A DNA stretch of 15,010 bases from Candidatus Falkowbacteria bacterium RIFOXYC2_FULL_48_21 (GTDB taxonomy: Bacteria; Patescibacteriota; Patescibacteriia; UBA11705; JABHMO01). The position numbers and the translations under genes were made by a program. The notes beneath the pieces were generated by a model. It worked only from the letters and a program-made list of their open reading frames with translations. It had not been told where the DNA came from and ran no database searches. How positions within the stretch are numbered: position 1 is the stretch's first letter; the number at the start of each line of letters is the position of its first letter. Shown one piece after another: positions 5,876-13,331 of the stretch. The stretch covers positions 1-15,010 of the forward strand of contig MFGM01000023.1 in the NCBI GenBank assembly GCA_001778275.1. Reading direction: 5' to 3'.

Positions 5876-5882
5876 ATTATCA

Positions 5883-6016
5883 AAAACTCAAAGCACAAAA
5901 CCCAAAATCCAAAATAAATCTAAAGTTCAAATTTTAAAATTCCAGGCATCGTTCTTGGAATTTTAGATTTTAATTTTTGAATTTATTTTGAGTTTTGGGT
6001 TTTGAGTTTTGTGCTT
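5883..6016. repeat. A/T-rich long inverted repeat at the 3' end of miaA
   Basis: A low-complexity arm at about 5897-5944 (words such as CAAAACCCAAAA and CAAAATAAAT, ending AAAATTCCA) is the imperfect reverse complement of about 5955-6002, with the 10-nt centre 5945-5954. The right arm contains the miaA stop codon and encodes its last residues (KLKTQNSK). It follows the ncRNA terminator directly and may end miaA transcription on the minus strand. Confidence 0.7.
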
Positions 6017-6984
6017 AAATCACGGACAAACTTTTCGACCAACGCCTGCGCCTCCGCGCTATTTTTCACCCACCGAATACTTCCATCACGTCTAAACCAC
6101 GTCATCTGCCGCTTCGCGTATCGCCGCGTGTCACGCTTAACGAGTTCCACCGCTTGCGCCAGCGTTATCTCGCCGTTTAAGGACAGCCCGATTTGCCGGT
6201 AGCCGATACCGCTCATGGCGCTGGAATCTTTTTTATAACCTTGCGCCAACAACCTTTTCACTTCATCAATCAAACCCTCTTTTACCATTGCATCAACACG
6301 CGCGTTAATTTTTTCATATAACTTTTCTCTCGGCACATCCAGGCCGATTTTCAAAAATTCAAATTGCGACTCGCCCTTACCTTGCTTCAACGATTTTTTC
6401 GTTTGCAAAACAATTTCCGCCGCCCGAATTACCCGCCGCGGATTTTTTACATCAATTTTTTTTTCAATATTCGGATCAAACTTCTTCATCTTGTTTATTA
6501 AATACGGCCAGCCGTATTTCGCCACTTGCTTTTCAAGTCGCGCGCGCAATTTCGCGTCAAACTTTCCCGGCAATTCATACCCTTCCGTTAACGCCGAAAC
6601 ATACAAGCCCGTCCCGCCGACCACGATCGCTTGGTCTTTTTCCTTTTTCAATATCTTTTTGACGCTTTCAACCCAATCCCCCACGCTGAACGGCTCGTCC
6701 GGTTCAACCACGTCAATCATATATTCTCTTATGTAGCATTTGTCACGCTGAGCTTCGCCTGCCCTGAGCTTGTCGAAGGGTCGAAGCGCGCCAGTTAAGT
6801 AAAAAATCCCGTCTCGCCAATCCCCTTTATCCTTGTTCGTACCAATATCCATGTGCTTGAACACCTGCCGAGAATCAGCGGAAATCAAAAAACCGCCCAA
6901 CTTCTTCGCCAACGCCAAAGCCACCCCGGACTTGCCGCCGGCTGTGGGACCAAGTACAACGATGATTTTGCGTTTAGACGCCAT
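5983..6984 (-). CDS. miaA: tRNA dimethylallyltransferase (i6A37), with an in-frame repeat insertion
   Basis: Transfers dimethylallyl from DMAPP to N6 of A37 in tRNAs reading UNN codons; MiaB, also in this window, then adds the methylthio group. The protein has 333 residues. The P-loop GPTAGGKS is at 12-19, SADSRQ at 35-40, MDIGTNK at 45-51, and GGTGLYVSAL follows in the middle; the C-terminal half has the usual RDTRRYAKRQMTWFRRD stretch. Between MDIGT and the conserved IDVVEPDEP, residues about 67-82 (LRPFDKLRAGEAQR region) are encoded by a palindromic repeat (6745-6791), which is an insertion relative to the family. The C-terminal tail comes from another repeat. The ATG at 6984 has no Shine-Dalgarno. 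Confidence 0.93.
   Translation of the reverse strand: MASKRKIIVVLGPTAGGKSGVALALAKKLGGFLISADSRQVFKHMDIGTNKDKGDWRDGIFYLTGALRPFDKLRAGEAQRDKCYIREYMIDVVEPDEPFSVGDWVESVKKILKKEKDQAIVVGGTGLYVSALTEGYELPGKFDAKLRARLEKQVAKYGWPYLINKMKKFDPNIEKKIDVKNPRRVIRAAEIVLQTKKSLKQGKGESQFEFLKIGLDVPREKLYEKINARVDAMVKEGLIDEVKRLLAQGYKKDSSAMSGIGYRQIGLSLNGEITLAQAVELVKRDTRRYAKRQMTWFRRDGSIRWVKNSAEAQALVEKFVRDLSTKLKTQNSK
6745..6791. repeat. Palindromic repeat inserted in frame in miaA
   Basis: The outer arms GCTTCG (6752-6757) and CGAAGC (6782-6787) enclose CCCTGAGCTTGTCGAAGGG (6762-6780). The core CTTCGACAAGCTCAG (minus strand), read as PFDKLRAG, is a repeat known to recur across many unrelated bacterial genomes, including inside genes. 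Here it keeps the frame of miaA open. Confidence 0.75.
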
Positions 6985-6991
6985 AAATATT

Positions 6992-7020
6992 TTGGCTATT
7001 CCTTGTTCATCTGTTATAAT
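6992..7020 (+). promoter_or_regulatory. Promoter of the superoxide reductase-cupin pair
   Basis: -35 TTGGCT (6992-6997), a 17-nt spacer, and a perfect -10 TATAAT (7015-7020) preceded by TGT, i.e. an extended -10. The expected start is near 7027, about 40 nt before the ATG. It lies in the divergent gap with miaA. Confidence 0.75.
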
Positions 7021-7067
7021 TATATTACGACTAAAACATCATACATAGACACTAACAATAAGTAAAT

Positions 7068-7448
7068 ATGACTGAACAAAAACAAATTTATCGTTGCAAT
7101 GTCTGCGGCAACATTATCGAGGTGATACACACCGGCGTTGGACAGTTGGTTTGTTGCGGCCAGCCGATGGAACTGCTGACTGCCAACACCACCGACGCCA
7201 GCCAGGAAAAACACGTGCCAGTGATCGAAAAAACGGCCGACGGATACAAAATAAAAATCGGTTCACAACCGCACCCGATGGAAGAAAAACACTTCATCGA
7301 ATGGATTGAAATTGTCGTCGACGGTTCTGCCATTAAAAAATTTCTACGGCCGGGAGACGCGCCGGAAGCGATGTTTACCGTTACCGGCGAGACTGCTTCC
7401 GCCAGAGCATACTGCAATCTGCACGGACTTTGGCAATCAATTCTGTAA
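7068..7448 (+). CDS. dfx: Desulfoferrodoxin (class I superoxide reductase)
   Basis: Reduces superoxide to hydrogen peroxide in the cytoplasm without releasing O2, typical of anaerobes and microaerophiles. The 126 residues match the family length. The N-terminal desulforedoxin-like domain has the rubredoxin-type Fe site C10, C13, C29 and C30. The C-terminal catalytic domain has all ligands of the Fe(His)4Cys centre: H49, H69, H75, H119 and C116, plus the E47-K48 pair next to the site. These numbers coincide with those of characterised desulfoferrodoxins, so the protein should be complete and active. It has its own extended -10 promoter, no Shine-Dalgarno, and a cupin gene 18 bases downstream that is likely co-transcribed. 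Confidence 0.96.
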   Translation: MTEQKQIYRCNVCGNIIEVIHTGVGQLVCCGQPMELLTANTTDASQEKHVPVIEKTADGYKIKIGSQPHPMEEKHFIEWIEIVVDGSAIKKFLRPGDAPEAMFTVTGETASARAYCNLHGLWQSIL

Positions 7449-7466
7449 CATTTAATAACACAAACT

Positions 7467-7865
7467 ATGCAAGGCTTTCACTCCAACATCGAGCAAGACA
7501 CCATCGCCAACAACGATTTTCGCCACGTACTTTATACCGGCCGCCACAGCCAACTGGTGCTCATGAGCCTCGCGCCAAGCGAAGAAATCGGCATGGAAAC
7601 GCACACGGACAATGATCAGTTTTTCCGCTTTGAAAAAGGCGAAGGGAAATGCCTGATTGACGGCAATGAATACGCCGTCAAAGACGGATCGGCCATCGTG
7701 GTTCCCGCCGGCGCCGAACACAACGTGATCAACACTTCCACCACCACAGCGCTCAAACTTTACACCATCTATTCCCCGGCGCACCACCAAGATGGCATTG
7801 TCCGCGCCACCAAGGCCGAAGCGGAAGCGGACGGCCCGGAGTATGACGGCAAACCGACTGAATAA
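7467..7865 (+). CDS. Single-domain cupin protein
   Basis: A 132-residue protein of one cupin barrel. Motif 1 is G-M-E-T-H-T-D-N-D-Q-F-F-R-F-E-x-G-E-G (residues 42-60), with H46, Q51 and E56 as candidate metal-facing residues. Motif 2 is GSAIVVPAGAEHNVIN (74-89), with P80, G82, H85 and N89. A C-terminal YTIYSPAHH segment and a short polar tail follow, as in the widespread bacterial cupin group of this size. Substrate is unknown; such proteins range from sugar-phosphate isomerases to metal-dependent dioxygenases and binding proteins. It follows the superoxide reductase gene by 18 bases in the same orientation, hinting at a role under the same stress, but this is inference. The ATG has no Shine-Dalgarno. 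Confidence 0.88.
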   Translation: MQGFHSNIEQDTIANNDFRHVLYTGRHSQLVLMSLAPSEEIGMETHTDNDQFFRFEKGEGKCLIDGNEYAVKDGSAIVVPAGAEHNVINTSTTTALKLYTIYSPAHHQDGIVRATKAEAEADGPEYDGKPTE

Positions 7866-7875
7866 TTGACCAAAC

Positions 7876-7909
7876 AAAAATCTCACGAGATTAACGCGTG
7901 AGATTTTTT
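7876..7909. terminator. Bidirectional terminator between cupin and miaB
   Basis: A 12-bp perfect stem (AAAAATCTCACG 7876-7887 with 7897-7908) around a 9-nt loop, with a T-run on the + strand and its complement (A-run) giving a T-run on the minus strand. It serves both convergent genes. Confidence 0.88.
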
Positions 7910-7922
7910 ATCCAATGAATCT

Positions 7923-9209
7923 TTAATCGACCGTCTTTCCCGCTAAAATCCACATCATCGCTTCTTCAATTTCGACCGACACCACATCCCCTGTATTCAA
8001 ACGCGAATCGCCATAAACGCGAACTCGTTTCATTTCTCGGCTATTGCCTTCGACAAAAGCCTTTTCAACTTTGTCAATCAACACTTCCACCGCCCGACCA
8101 AGATACTTTTGATTTTTTTCCAAAACGATTTTTTCCATTAAATCTTGCAACTCGCGCCAACGCCGTTTCTTCTCCTCATGCGGCACGTCATCAACCAGCT
8201 TGGCTGCGGCCGTGCCCGCTCTCGGGGAATACATGGAGAGATAGGCGATATCAAAGCGCACGCGCTCATACAAACGCAAAGTGTTTTCAAACTGCGTGCG
8301 CGTTTCGCCCGGAAAACCGACGATAATGTCAGTACCGATGGCCATCTCCGGCCGCGCCGTTCGAATCTTCTGAATTATCTTTTCATAATCAGCCGCCGTA
8401 TATTTCCGATTCATCCGCGCCAACACTTCATCGTCACCGGATTGCACGGCCAAATGCAAATAATTTAATTGCTTGGGTAATTTCAACGCTTCGATCAGCT
8501 CATCGGAAACATCTTTTGGATGACTGGCCGCAAAGTTGATCCTTTCGATACCGTCAAGCCGATTTACTTCCCACAACAACTTCGCAAAGGCGTGATGAAA
8601 CGGATTGGCCGCGGCAAAACTTTCCTTGTCCGCCGGATTATACGAATTCACGTTCTGGCCAAGCAGGCAAATTTCCTTGGCGCCGGATTGCACCAACGCC
8701 TTGATTTCGGCCAAAACGTCTTTCACCGGCCGACTTTGTTCCCGTCCGCGAACGAATGGCACGGCGCAATAACTGCAATAATTATCACAGCCGGTCATGA
8801 TTGGCACGAAGCGACTGAACGGCGCATCGGATAACGGCGTGGTGGCAAAATAATCTTCGCCGGTAAATTCTTGCTTCTGCTGCAAAAACTTTTCCAGCTC
8901 GCCCAACTTTTTAATTTCAAAAATCAAATCAAACCGCGCCGTCATCTTCGTACCATCCTCCGGCAAAACGCAGCCGGTCAGGATAAGTTTCACTCCTTTA
9001 GACGCACGTAATTTATTCAAATCGCGCGTTAATCCCCAGATGCGATCAATCGCTGTCTGGCGCACGGAACAGGCATTGATAACGATTACGTCGGCGTCAT
9101 CAGCGTCTTTAACGGCTGAATAATTTAAGTGTTCAAAAACCGCGGCCACTCGTTCAGAGTCGCTAACATTCATTTGACAGCCGAATGTTATTATGTGGTA
9201 CTTTTTCAC
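7923..9209 (-). CDS. miaB: tRNA-2-methylthio-N6-dimethylallyladenosine synthase
   Basis: Radical-SAM methylthiotransferase that converts i6A37 to ms2i6A37 in tRNA, downstream of MiaA. At 428 residues it has the normal length. The N-terminal UPF0004 domain binds one 4Fe-4S cluster through C11 (FGCQMN), C47 (NACSVR) and C80 (LTGC). The radical-SAM cluster motif CDNYCSYC gives C141, C145 and C148. GQNVNSYN, AVQSGDDEVL and the GTDIIVGFPGET block follow. A C-terminal TRAM domain begins near residue 360. The start is GTG at 9209 without Shine-Dalgarno; the next in-frame choices would cut the Cys motif region. The gene is convergent with the cupin and divergent from the cell-wall operon. Confidence 0.95.
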   Translation of the reverse strand: MKKYHIITFGCQMNVSDSERVAAVFEHLNYSAVKDADDADVIVINACSVRQTAIDRIWGLTRDLNKLRASKGVKLILTGCVLPEDGTKMTARFDLIFEIKKLGELEKFLQQKQEFTGEDYFATTPLSDAPFSRFVPIMTGCDNYCSYCAVPFVRGREQSRPVKDVLAEIKALVQSGAKEICLLGQNVNSYNPADKESFAAANPFHHAFAKLLWEVNRLDGIERINFAASHPKDVSDELIEALKLPKQLNYLHLAVQSGDDEVLARMNRKYTAADYEKIIQKIRTARPEMAIGTDIIVGFPGETRTQFENTLRLYERVRFDIAYLSMYSPRAGTAAAKLVDDVPHEEKKRRWRELQDLMEKIVLEKNQKYLGRAVEVLIDKVEKAFVEGNSREMKRVRVYGDSRLNTGDVVSVEIEEAMMWILAGKTVD

Positions 9210-9237
9210 AAAAACTGTTTACTCGGAAGTTAAAAGC

Positions 9238-9266
9238 AGGATAACATAAATTAGCCTCCAGCTCAA
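9238..9266 (-). promoter_or_regulatory. Possible miaB promoter
   Basis: Minus-strand TTGAGC (9266-9261), a 17-nt spacer and TATCCT (9243-9238); each box matches four of six consensus bases. Confidence 0.35.
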
Positions 9267-9280
9267 GCTTGACAAATCAC

Positions 9281-9309
9281 TTCACCAAAGTCATTTTACC
9301 TGCTATAAT
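9281..9309 (+). promoter_or_regulatory. Promoter of the cell-wall operon
   Basis: A perfect -10 TATAAT (9304-9309) preceded by TGC (extended -10), with a weak -35 TTCACC (9281-9286) at 17-nt spacing. A perfect TTGACA at 9269-9274 is 29 nt away, too far to act with this -10. The expected start is near 9316. Confidence 0.7.
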
Positions 9310-9351
9310 CAATTTGCGATATTTTCGTCATAATTCATCTGAATCACAACC

Positions 9352-9753
9352 ATGCTAATCCATTTTTATCAATTTTTCAACCGCTTCAAAAGCACGCCGG
9401 CGTGGAAAAACAAGCTGTTGAGCATACCGCTCGGCGCGGCCGCGATGGTCAACTTGGCCATTTGGCTTTTAATCTATTTTAAATTTTACCCGGCCGTTTA
9501 TTCTCTGCCACAAGAACAATCCTATATTCCATTGCATTATAATATTTATACAGGGATTGATCTTTTTGGCAGTTGGCAGCGTATTTTCATTTGGCCGACA
9601 ATCGGCCTTATTATTCTGATTATCAACTTGGTTTTGGCGATCGTGCTTTATGACAAAAAGGAAATTATCAGCTATTTTCTGTCGTTCGCCGCGGTTTTCG
9701 TCCAAGTATTCCTCCTGATTGCCACCATGCTCACAATTTTAATCAATATTTAA
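9352..9753 (+). CDS. Small three-helix membrane protein upstream of mraY
   Basis: A 133-residue integral membrane protein of unknown function. Hydrophobic segments lie at about 24-46, 77-98 and 104-131. Between the first two is a short exposed stretch with SYIPLHYNIYTGIDL, reminiscent of the H-x-N-x-x-G segment of DUF1648-type membrane proteins; the similarity is weak and read by eye. It is the first gene of the operon after an extended -10 promoter, 21 bases ahead of mraY, which suggests a role in or near envelope synthesis. The ATG has no Shine-Dalgarno. Confidence 0.75.
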   Translation: MLIHFYQFFNRFKSTPAWKNKLLSIPLGAAAMVNLAIWLLIYFKFYPAVYSLPQEQSYIPLHYNIYTGIDLFGSWQRIFIWPTIGLIILIINLVLAIVLYDKKEIISYFLSFAAVFVQVFLLIATMLTILINI

Positions 9754-9774
9754 CAAACAAATTCTTTCCGGCCT

Positions 9775-10824
9775 ATGGAAACAGCTTTGGTATTCAAAAT
9801 CGGCGTTCTAAGTATCAGCACCTTTTTAATCGCTTTTTTTAGCGCCCCTCTCCTGACTCACTTTCTTTACAAATACAAAATGGGCAAACAAATCCGCGAT
9901 GCCGCTTCCGCGCCGATCTTCGCGTCCATGCACGCGAGCAAGGCCGGCACGCCAACCATGGGCGGACTTTTAATCTGGGTACCGGTACTATTCTTGGCAC
10001 TGCTTTTTTCCCTTTTTGAAACACTGTTCCCCGGCCAATTCTTCGGCGGACTAAACTTCCTAACGCGTGAACAAACGCTTCTTCCCCTAGGCGCCATGGT
10101 CGTAGGCGCGCTTATCGGCCTACTCGACGACTATCTCGGCGTGCGCCGCATCGGCCCAAAAGGCGGCGGATTTGGCATGACCTATAGAATAATTCTGTAC
10201 ACGTTAATTGCTTTGGCCGGCGCGTTATGGTTTTATTTCAAATTGGACTGGGATATTTTTCATGTACCGTTTGTCGGCAACTTTGCCGTTGGTCTTTGGT
10301 ATATTCCAATTTTTACTTTTGTTATCGTAGCCACCGCCTTTTCCGTTAATGAAATCGACGGCCTCGACGGGCTGGCCGGCGGCACGCTGGCCACCACCTT
10401 TGCCGCGCTTGGCGCGATTTGCTTCACGCAAGGCAAGTTCGAATTGGCCGCGCTTTGCGGCGCGATCATGGGCACGCTGGTCGCGTTTCTCTGGTTCAAC
10501 ATCAATCCGGCTCGATTTTTTCTCGGCGACACCGGCGCCATGAGCCTCGGCATTACCGTCGGCATCATCGCCATGCTCACGAACACCGCGCTACTGCTGC
10601 CAATCATCGGTTTCTTGTTCGTGGTGGAATCGCTGTCCGTCATTATCCAAGTCATGTCAAAAAAACTGCGCGGCAAAAAAATATTTTTATCTGCACCGAT
10701 TCATCATCATTTTCAAGCCATTGGCTGGCCTGAAACCAAAGTGGTGATGCGGTTTTGGCTCATTTCCGCCATTACGGCCACCGCCGGAGTTATTGTATTC
10801 TTAATGGACAAAGGCTGGTACTAG
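9775..10824 (+). CDS. mraY: Phospho-N-acetylmuramoyl-pentapeptide-transferase
   Basis: Integral membrane enzyme that transfers phospho-MurNAc-pentapeptide from UDP to undecaprenyl phosphate, making lipid I. The 349 residues form about ten hydrophobic segments. Diagnostic elements: K-x-G-T-P-T-M-G-G (56-64), the catalytic pair D118-D119 in GLLDDYLG, the N-E-I-D-G-L-D-G-L-A-G motif (192-202) with D195 and D198, FNINPARFFLGDTG (241-254), and the histidine cluster H310-H312 in PIHHHFQ. It sits 21 bases after the small membrane protein and 37 bases before murD. The ATG has no Shine-Dalgarno. Confidence 0.97.
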   Translation: METALVFKIGVLSISTFLIAFFSAPLLTHFLYKYKMGKQIRDAASAPIFASMHASKAGTPTMGGLLIWVPVLFLALLFSLFETLFPGQFFGGLNFLTREQTLLPLGAMVVGALIGLLDDYLGVRRIGPKGGGFGMTYRIILYTLIALAGALWFYFKLDWDIFHVPFVGNFAVGLWYIPIFTFVIVATAFSVNEIDGLDGLAGGTLATTFAALGAICFTQGKFELAALCGAIMGTLVAFLWFNINPARFFLGDTGAMSLGITVGIIAMLTNTALLLPIIGFLFVVESLSVIIQVMSKKLRGKKIFLSAPIHHHFQAIGWPETKVVMRFWLISAITATAGVIVFLMDKGWY

Positions 10825-10861
10825 ACGAGGGACGTGGTGATTCATCTCGCAAGTATTAAGT

Positions 10862-12199
10862 ATGATTAAACGCTTTCCTAATTTTCAAAACAAAAAAATC
10901 CTCATCCTCGGCCTCGGCTTACTCGGCCGCGGACTCAAGGACGCGATTTTTTTTGCGGAAAAAGGCGCCGACGTCACCGTCACCGACCTCAAAACAAAAG
11001 AACAATTAAAAAGCACCGTTGATCAACTCCAACCCTATTCGATAAAATACTCTCTTGGCGGACACAAAGAATCGGACATTCTAGCCGCTGATCTCATCAT
11101 TCGTAACGCCGGCATTCCCAAAAAGTCGCCCTACTTACATTTGGCCGCAAAACATAAAATCTCGGTGGACATGGACGAATCGCTCTTTGCCGAATACTGT
11201 CCTTGCCCGATCATCGGCGTAACAGGCACGCGTGGCAAAAGCACCACCACCACCCTGATCGGCCACATGCTGAAAAGGATATGGGAAAACGATAAACGTA
11301 AAGTGTATTTGGCCGGCAACCTGCAGGGCGAAGCCACCTTGCCGCTGATAGACAAAGTTACAAAAAACGACTTAGTCGTGCTCGAACTTTCCAGCTGGCA
11401 GCTACAAGGCTTTGGCGCTAAAAAAATCTCTCCGCACGTCGCCGTTTTCACCAATGTTTTTCCCGACCACCTGAACAGTTACAAAACCATGCGCGAGTAT
11501 ATTGATGATAAAAAGTTAATCTTCGCCTCTCAAAAGAAAACCGATTATTGTGTAATCAACGCGGAGAACAACTACACCCGCAATATTCGAGAAGAAATCC
11601 GCTCGCGCGTCACCAGCTTTTACAAAACCGACGTACCGAAATCATGGCGACCGAAACTGATTGGCGAACACAACCTGGAAAACATCGCCGCCGCCATGGC
11701 CGTCGGAAAAATTTTTGACTTCAAAAAAGAACAGCTACACGAATCATTATGTGAATTCGCCGGATTGGAGCACCGGCTAGAACTCGTGACGATGGTTAAT
11801 GATATCGCTTTTATCAACGACACCACCAGCACCACGCCCGTTTCCGGACGGCTCGCCCTGAACGCCGTCAATCGGCCGATCATTTTGTTGGCCGGCGGCG
11901 CGACGAAAAATTTAAATCTGACCGAATTCGCTCGCGCAATCATAAAGAAAGCGCGCGCCGTACTATTGCTCGAAGGCACGGCCACGGATGAATTGGAAAA
12001 AAAGATAAAAAAATACGGCGGTAGCAACCTGATCGTTGGCCGATTCAACAACCTTGAGGTCGCCGTAAAACACGCCTACGGCATCAGCCTGCCCGGCGAC
12101 ACCGTTCTCCTCTCTCCCGGCTGCGCCAGCTTTGGTATGTTCATCAACGAATTTGACCGAGGACAACAATTCAAAAAAATCGTCAAACAGCTTCGCTAA
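10862..12199 (+). CDS. murD: UDP-N-acetylmuramoylalanine--D-glutamate ligase
   Basis: Cytoplasmic ATP-dependent ligase adding D-Glu to UDP-MurNAc-L-Ala. At 445 residues it has the standard size. An N-terminal Rossmann-like domain starts with ILILGLGLLGRG (13-24). The central Mur ATPase domain has the P-loop GVTGTRGKST (119-128), LELSSWQLQGF near 173-183, and FPDHLNSY. The C-terminal domain carries INDTTSTTP (the family's N-D-S-K-A-T-N region) and a closing LLSPGCASFGMFINEFDRG block characteristic of MurD. The P-loop has Arg where most Mur ligases have Asn (GTNGKS). The murD stop and the ftsW ATG are one base apart, indicating translational coupling. Confidence 0.95.
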   Translation: MIKRFPNFQNKKILILGLGLLGRGLKDAIFFAEKGADVTVTDLKTKEQLKSTVDQLQPYSIKYSLGGHKESDILAADLIIRNAGIPKKSPYLHLAAKHKISVDMDESLFAEYCPCPIIGVTGTRGKSTTTTLIGHMLKRIWENDKRKVYLAGNLQGEATLPLIDKVTKNDLVVLELSSWQLQGFGAKKISPHVAVFTNVFPDHLNSYKTMREYIDDKKLIFASQKKTDYCVINAENNYTRNIREEIRSRVTSFYKTDVPKSWRPKLIGEHNLENIAAAMAVGKIFDFKKEQLHESLCEFAGLEHRLELVTMVNDIAFINDTTSTTPVSGRLALNAVNRPIILLAGGATKNLNLTEFARAIIKKARAVLLLEGTATDELEKKIKKYGGSNLIVGRFNNLEVAVKHAYGISLPGDTVLLSPGCASFGMFINEFDRGQQFKKIVKQLR

Positions 12200-12200
12200 C

Positions 12201-13331
12201 ATGATTCGCCAGTTCAACAAAAATTCCGCATCGCACGCACCGGACTGGGTACTGATTTTCGTTTTCTGCCTTTTACTTTTTCTCGGACTTATTACACTCT
12301 TTTCCGCCAGTACAGCGCTTGGTTTTCAGAAATTTGGTGACAGCTATCACTTTATCAAACGCCAACTGCTACATGGACTTTTACCCGGCATTGTTTTACT
12401 TTTGATTTTGGTCAAAGTGAACTATCAATTCTGGAAAAAATTAATCATGCCCCTGCTGGCAATTTCCATTATCCTTTTAATTATCGTCTTTATACCCGGT
12501 ATCAGCGCCGATTACGGCACAGCCAAAAGCTGGATCAATATCGGCACCTTTTCCTTTCAACCATCCGAGCTGGTTAAATTGACCTTTCTTTTGTATCTGG
12601 CGACCTGGCTGGAAAAACGCGGCGCCCACGGCGTCAAGGATTTATATTTCGGATTTTTGCCATTCATTTTTTTACTTGGCCTTATTTCCGGCTTGATGTT
12701 ACTACAACCCGACATGGGCACCCTCGCGATTATTATCTTCATGTGCGTAGCCGTCTTTTTCGCCTCCGGCGCCAAGCTAAACCACGTCGCCGCATTATTG
12801 CTCGCCGGCACAGGCGCAATTTATTTATTGATCCTGAAGTCACCTTATCGCGCTGCTCGTCTAACGATTTTTTTGCACCCGGAACTGGATCCGCAAGGCA
12901 TTGGCTACCAAATCAGCCAAGCACTTTTGGCCATCGGATCCGGCGGATTATTCGGGCGCGGATTCGGTATGTCTCGACAAAAATTTCAATATCTGCCGGA
13001 AGTGACCGGTGATTCGATTTTCGCAATTTACGCGGAAGAACTTGGCCTTATTTTCTGTCTGGCCCTCATCGGACTCTACGTCGCCTTTATGTGGCGCGGC
13101 TTCAAGGTGGCAAAAAACGCACCGGATCAATTTGGTCGACTGGTCGCCATTGGCATCGTCAGCTGGATCACGTTTCAAGCACTATTCAACGTAGCGGCCA
13201 TGGTCGGCATCCTACCCATGACCGGCATTCCGCTCCCCTTTGTCAGTGCTGGCGGGTCAGCGCTCGCCATCATGCTGGCGGCCGTTGGCATTCTGATCAA
13301 TATTTCCAAACAATCACGTGTGAACACTTAA
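12201..13331 (+). CDS. ftsW: SEDS-family peptidoglycan glycosyltransferase FtsW
   Basis: Polytopic SEDS protein that polymerises lipid II at the septum with a partner class B PBP. The start at ATG 12201, one base after murD, gives 376 residues; the longer frame back to 12132 overlaps murD by about 70 bases and has no support. About ten transmembrane segments are visible. Family motifs: SWINIGTFSFQPSELVK (110-126), LLQPDMGT (167-174), the extracellular loop PEVTGDSIFA with the presumed catalytic D271, and GILPMTGIPLPFVSAGGSA (336-354). The last motif and the position after murD favour FtsW/SpoVE over RodA. murG, which often follows, is absent; the operon ends at the terminator directly downstream. 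Confidence 0.92.
   Translation: MIRQFNKNSASHAPDWVLIFVFCLLLFLGLITLFSASTALGFQKFGDSYHFIKRQLLHGLLPGIVLLLILVKVNYQFWKKLIMPLLAISIILLIIVFIPGISADYGTAKSWINIGTFSFQPSELVKLTFLLYLATWLEKRGAHGVKDLYFGFLPFIFLLGLISGLMLLQPDMGTLAIIIFMCVAVFFASGAKLNHVAALLLAGTGAIYLLILKSPYRAARLTIFLHPELDPQGIGYQISQALLAIGSGGLFGRGFGMSRQKFQYLPEVTGDSIFAIYAEELGLIFCLALIGLYVAFMWRGFKVAKNAPDQFGRLVAIGIVSWITFQALFNVAAMVGILPMTGIPLPFVSAGGSALAIMLAAVGILINISKQSRVNT

Noticed and set aside
5557..5880. tmRNA, RNase P RNA, SRP RNA or 6S RNA
   Set aside because: No tRNA-like end or tag frame, no GAGGAAAGTCC-type P4 core, no GGAAGGAAGCA-type SRP loop, and no single long bulged hairpin were found on the expected strand.
5539..5898. A 119-codon minus-strand ORF across the ncRNA region
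   Set aside because: It overlaps the divergent promoter and the terminator in antisense, starts inside the low-complexity tract, and has no RBS or recognisable motif.
5654..5917. An 87-codon + strand ORF inside the candidate ncRNA
   Set aside because: It runs through the terminator hairpin and into the A/T inverted repeat, has no RBS, and its translation shows no domain-like pattern.
9269..9274. Perfect TTGACA as the -35 of the cell-wall operon
   Set aside because: It is 29 nt from the TATAAT at 9304; the extended -10 with TTCACC at 17 nt is the better reading.
12132..12200. A longer N-terminus for ftsW
   Set aside because: It lies inside murD, the extra residues are polar and unlike the family, and ATG 12201 directly follows the murD stop.
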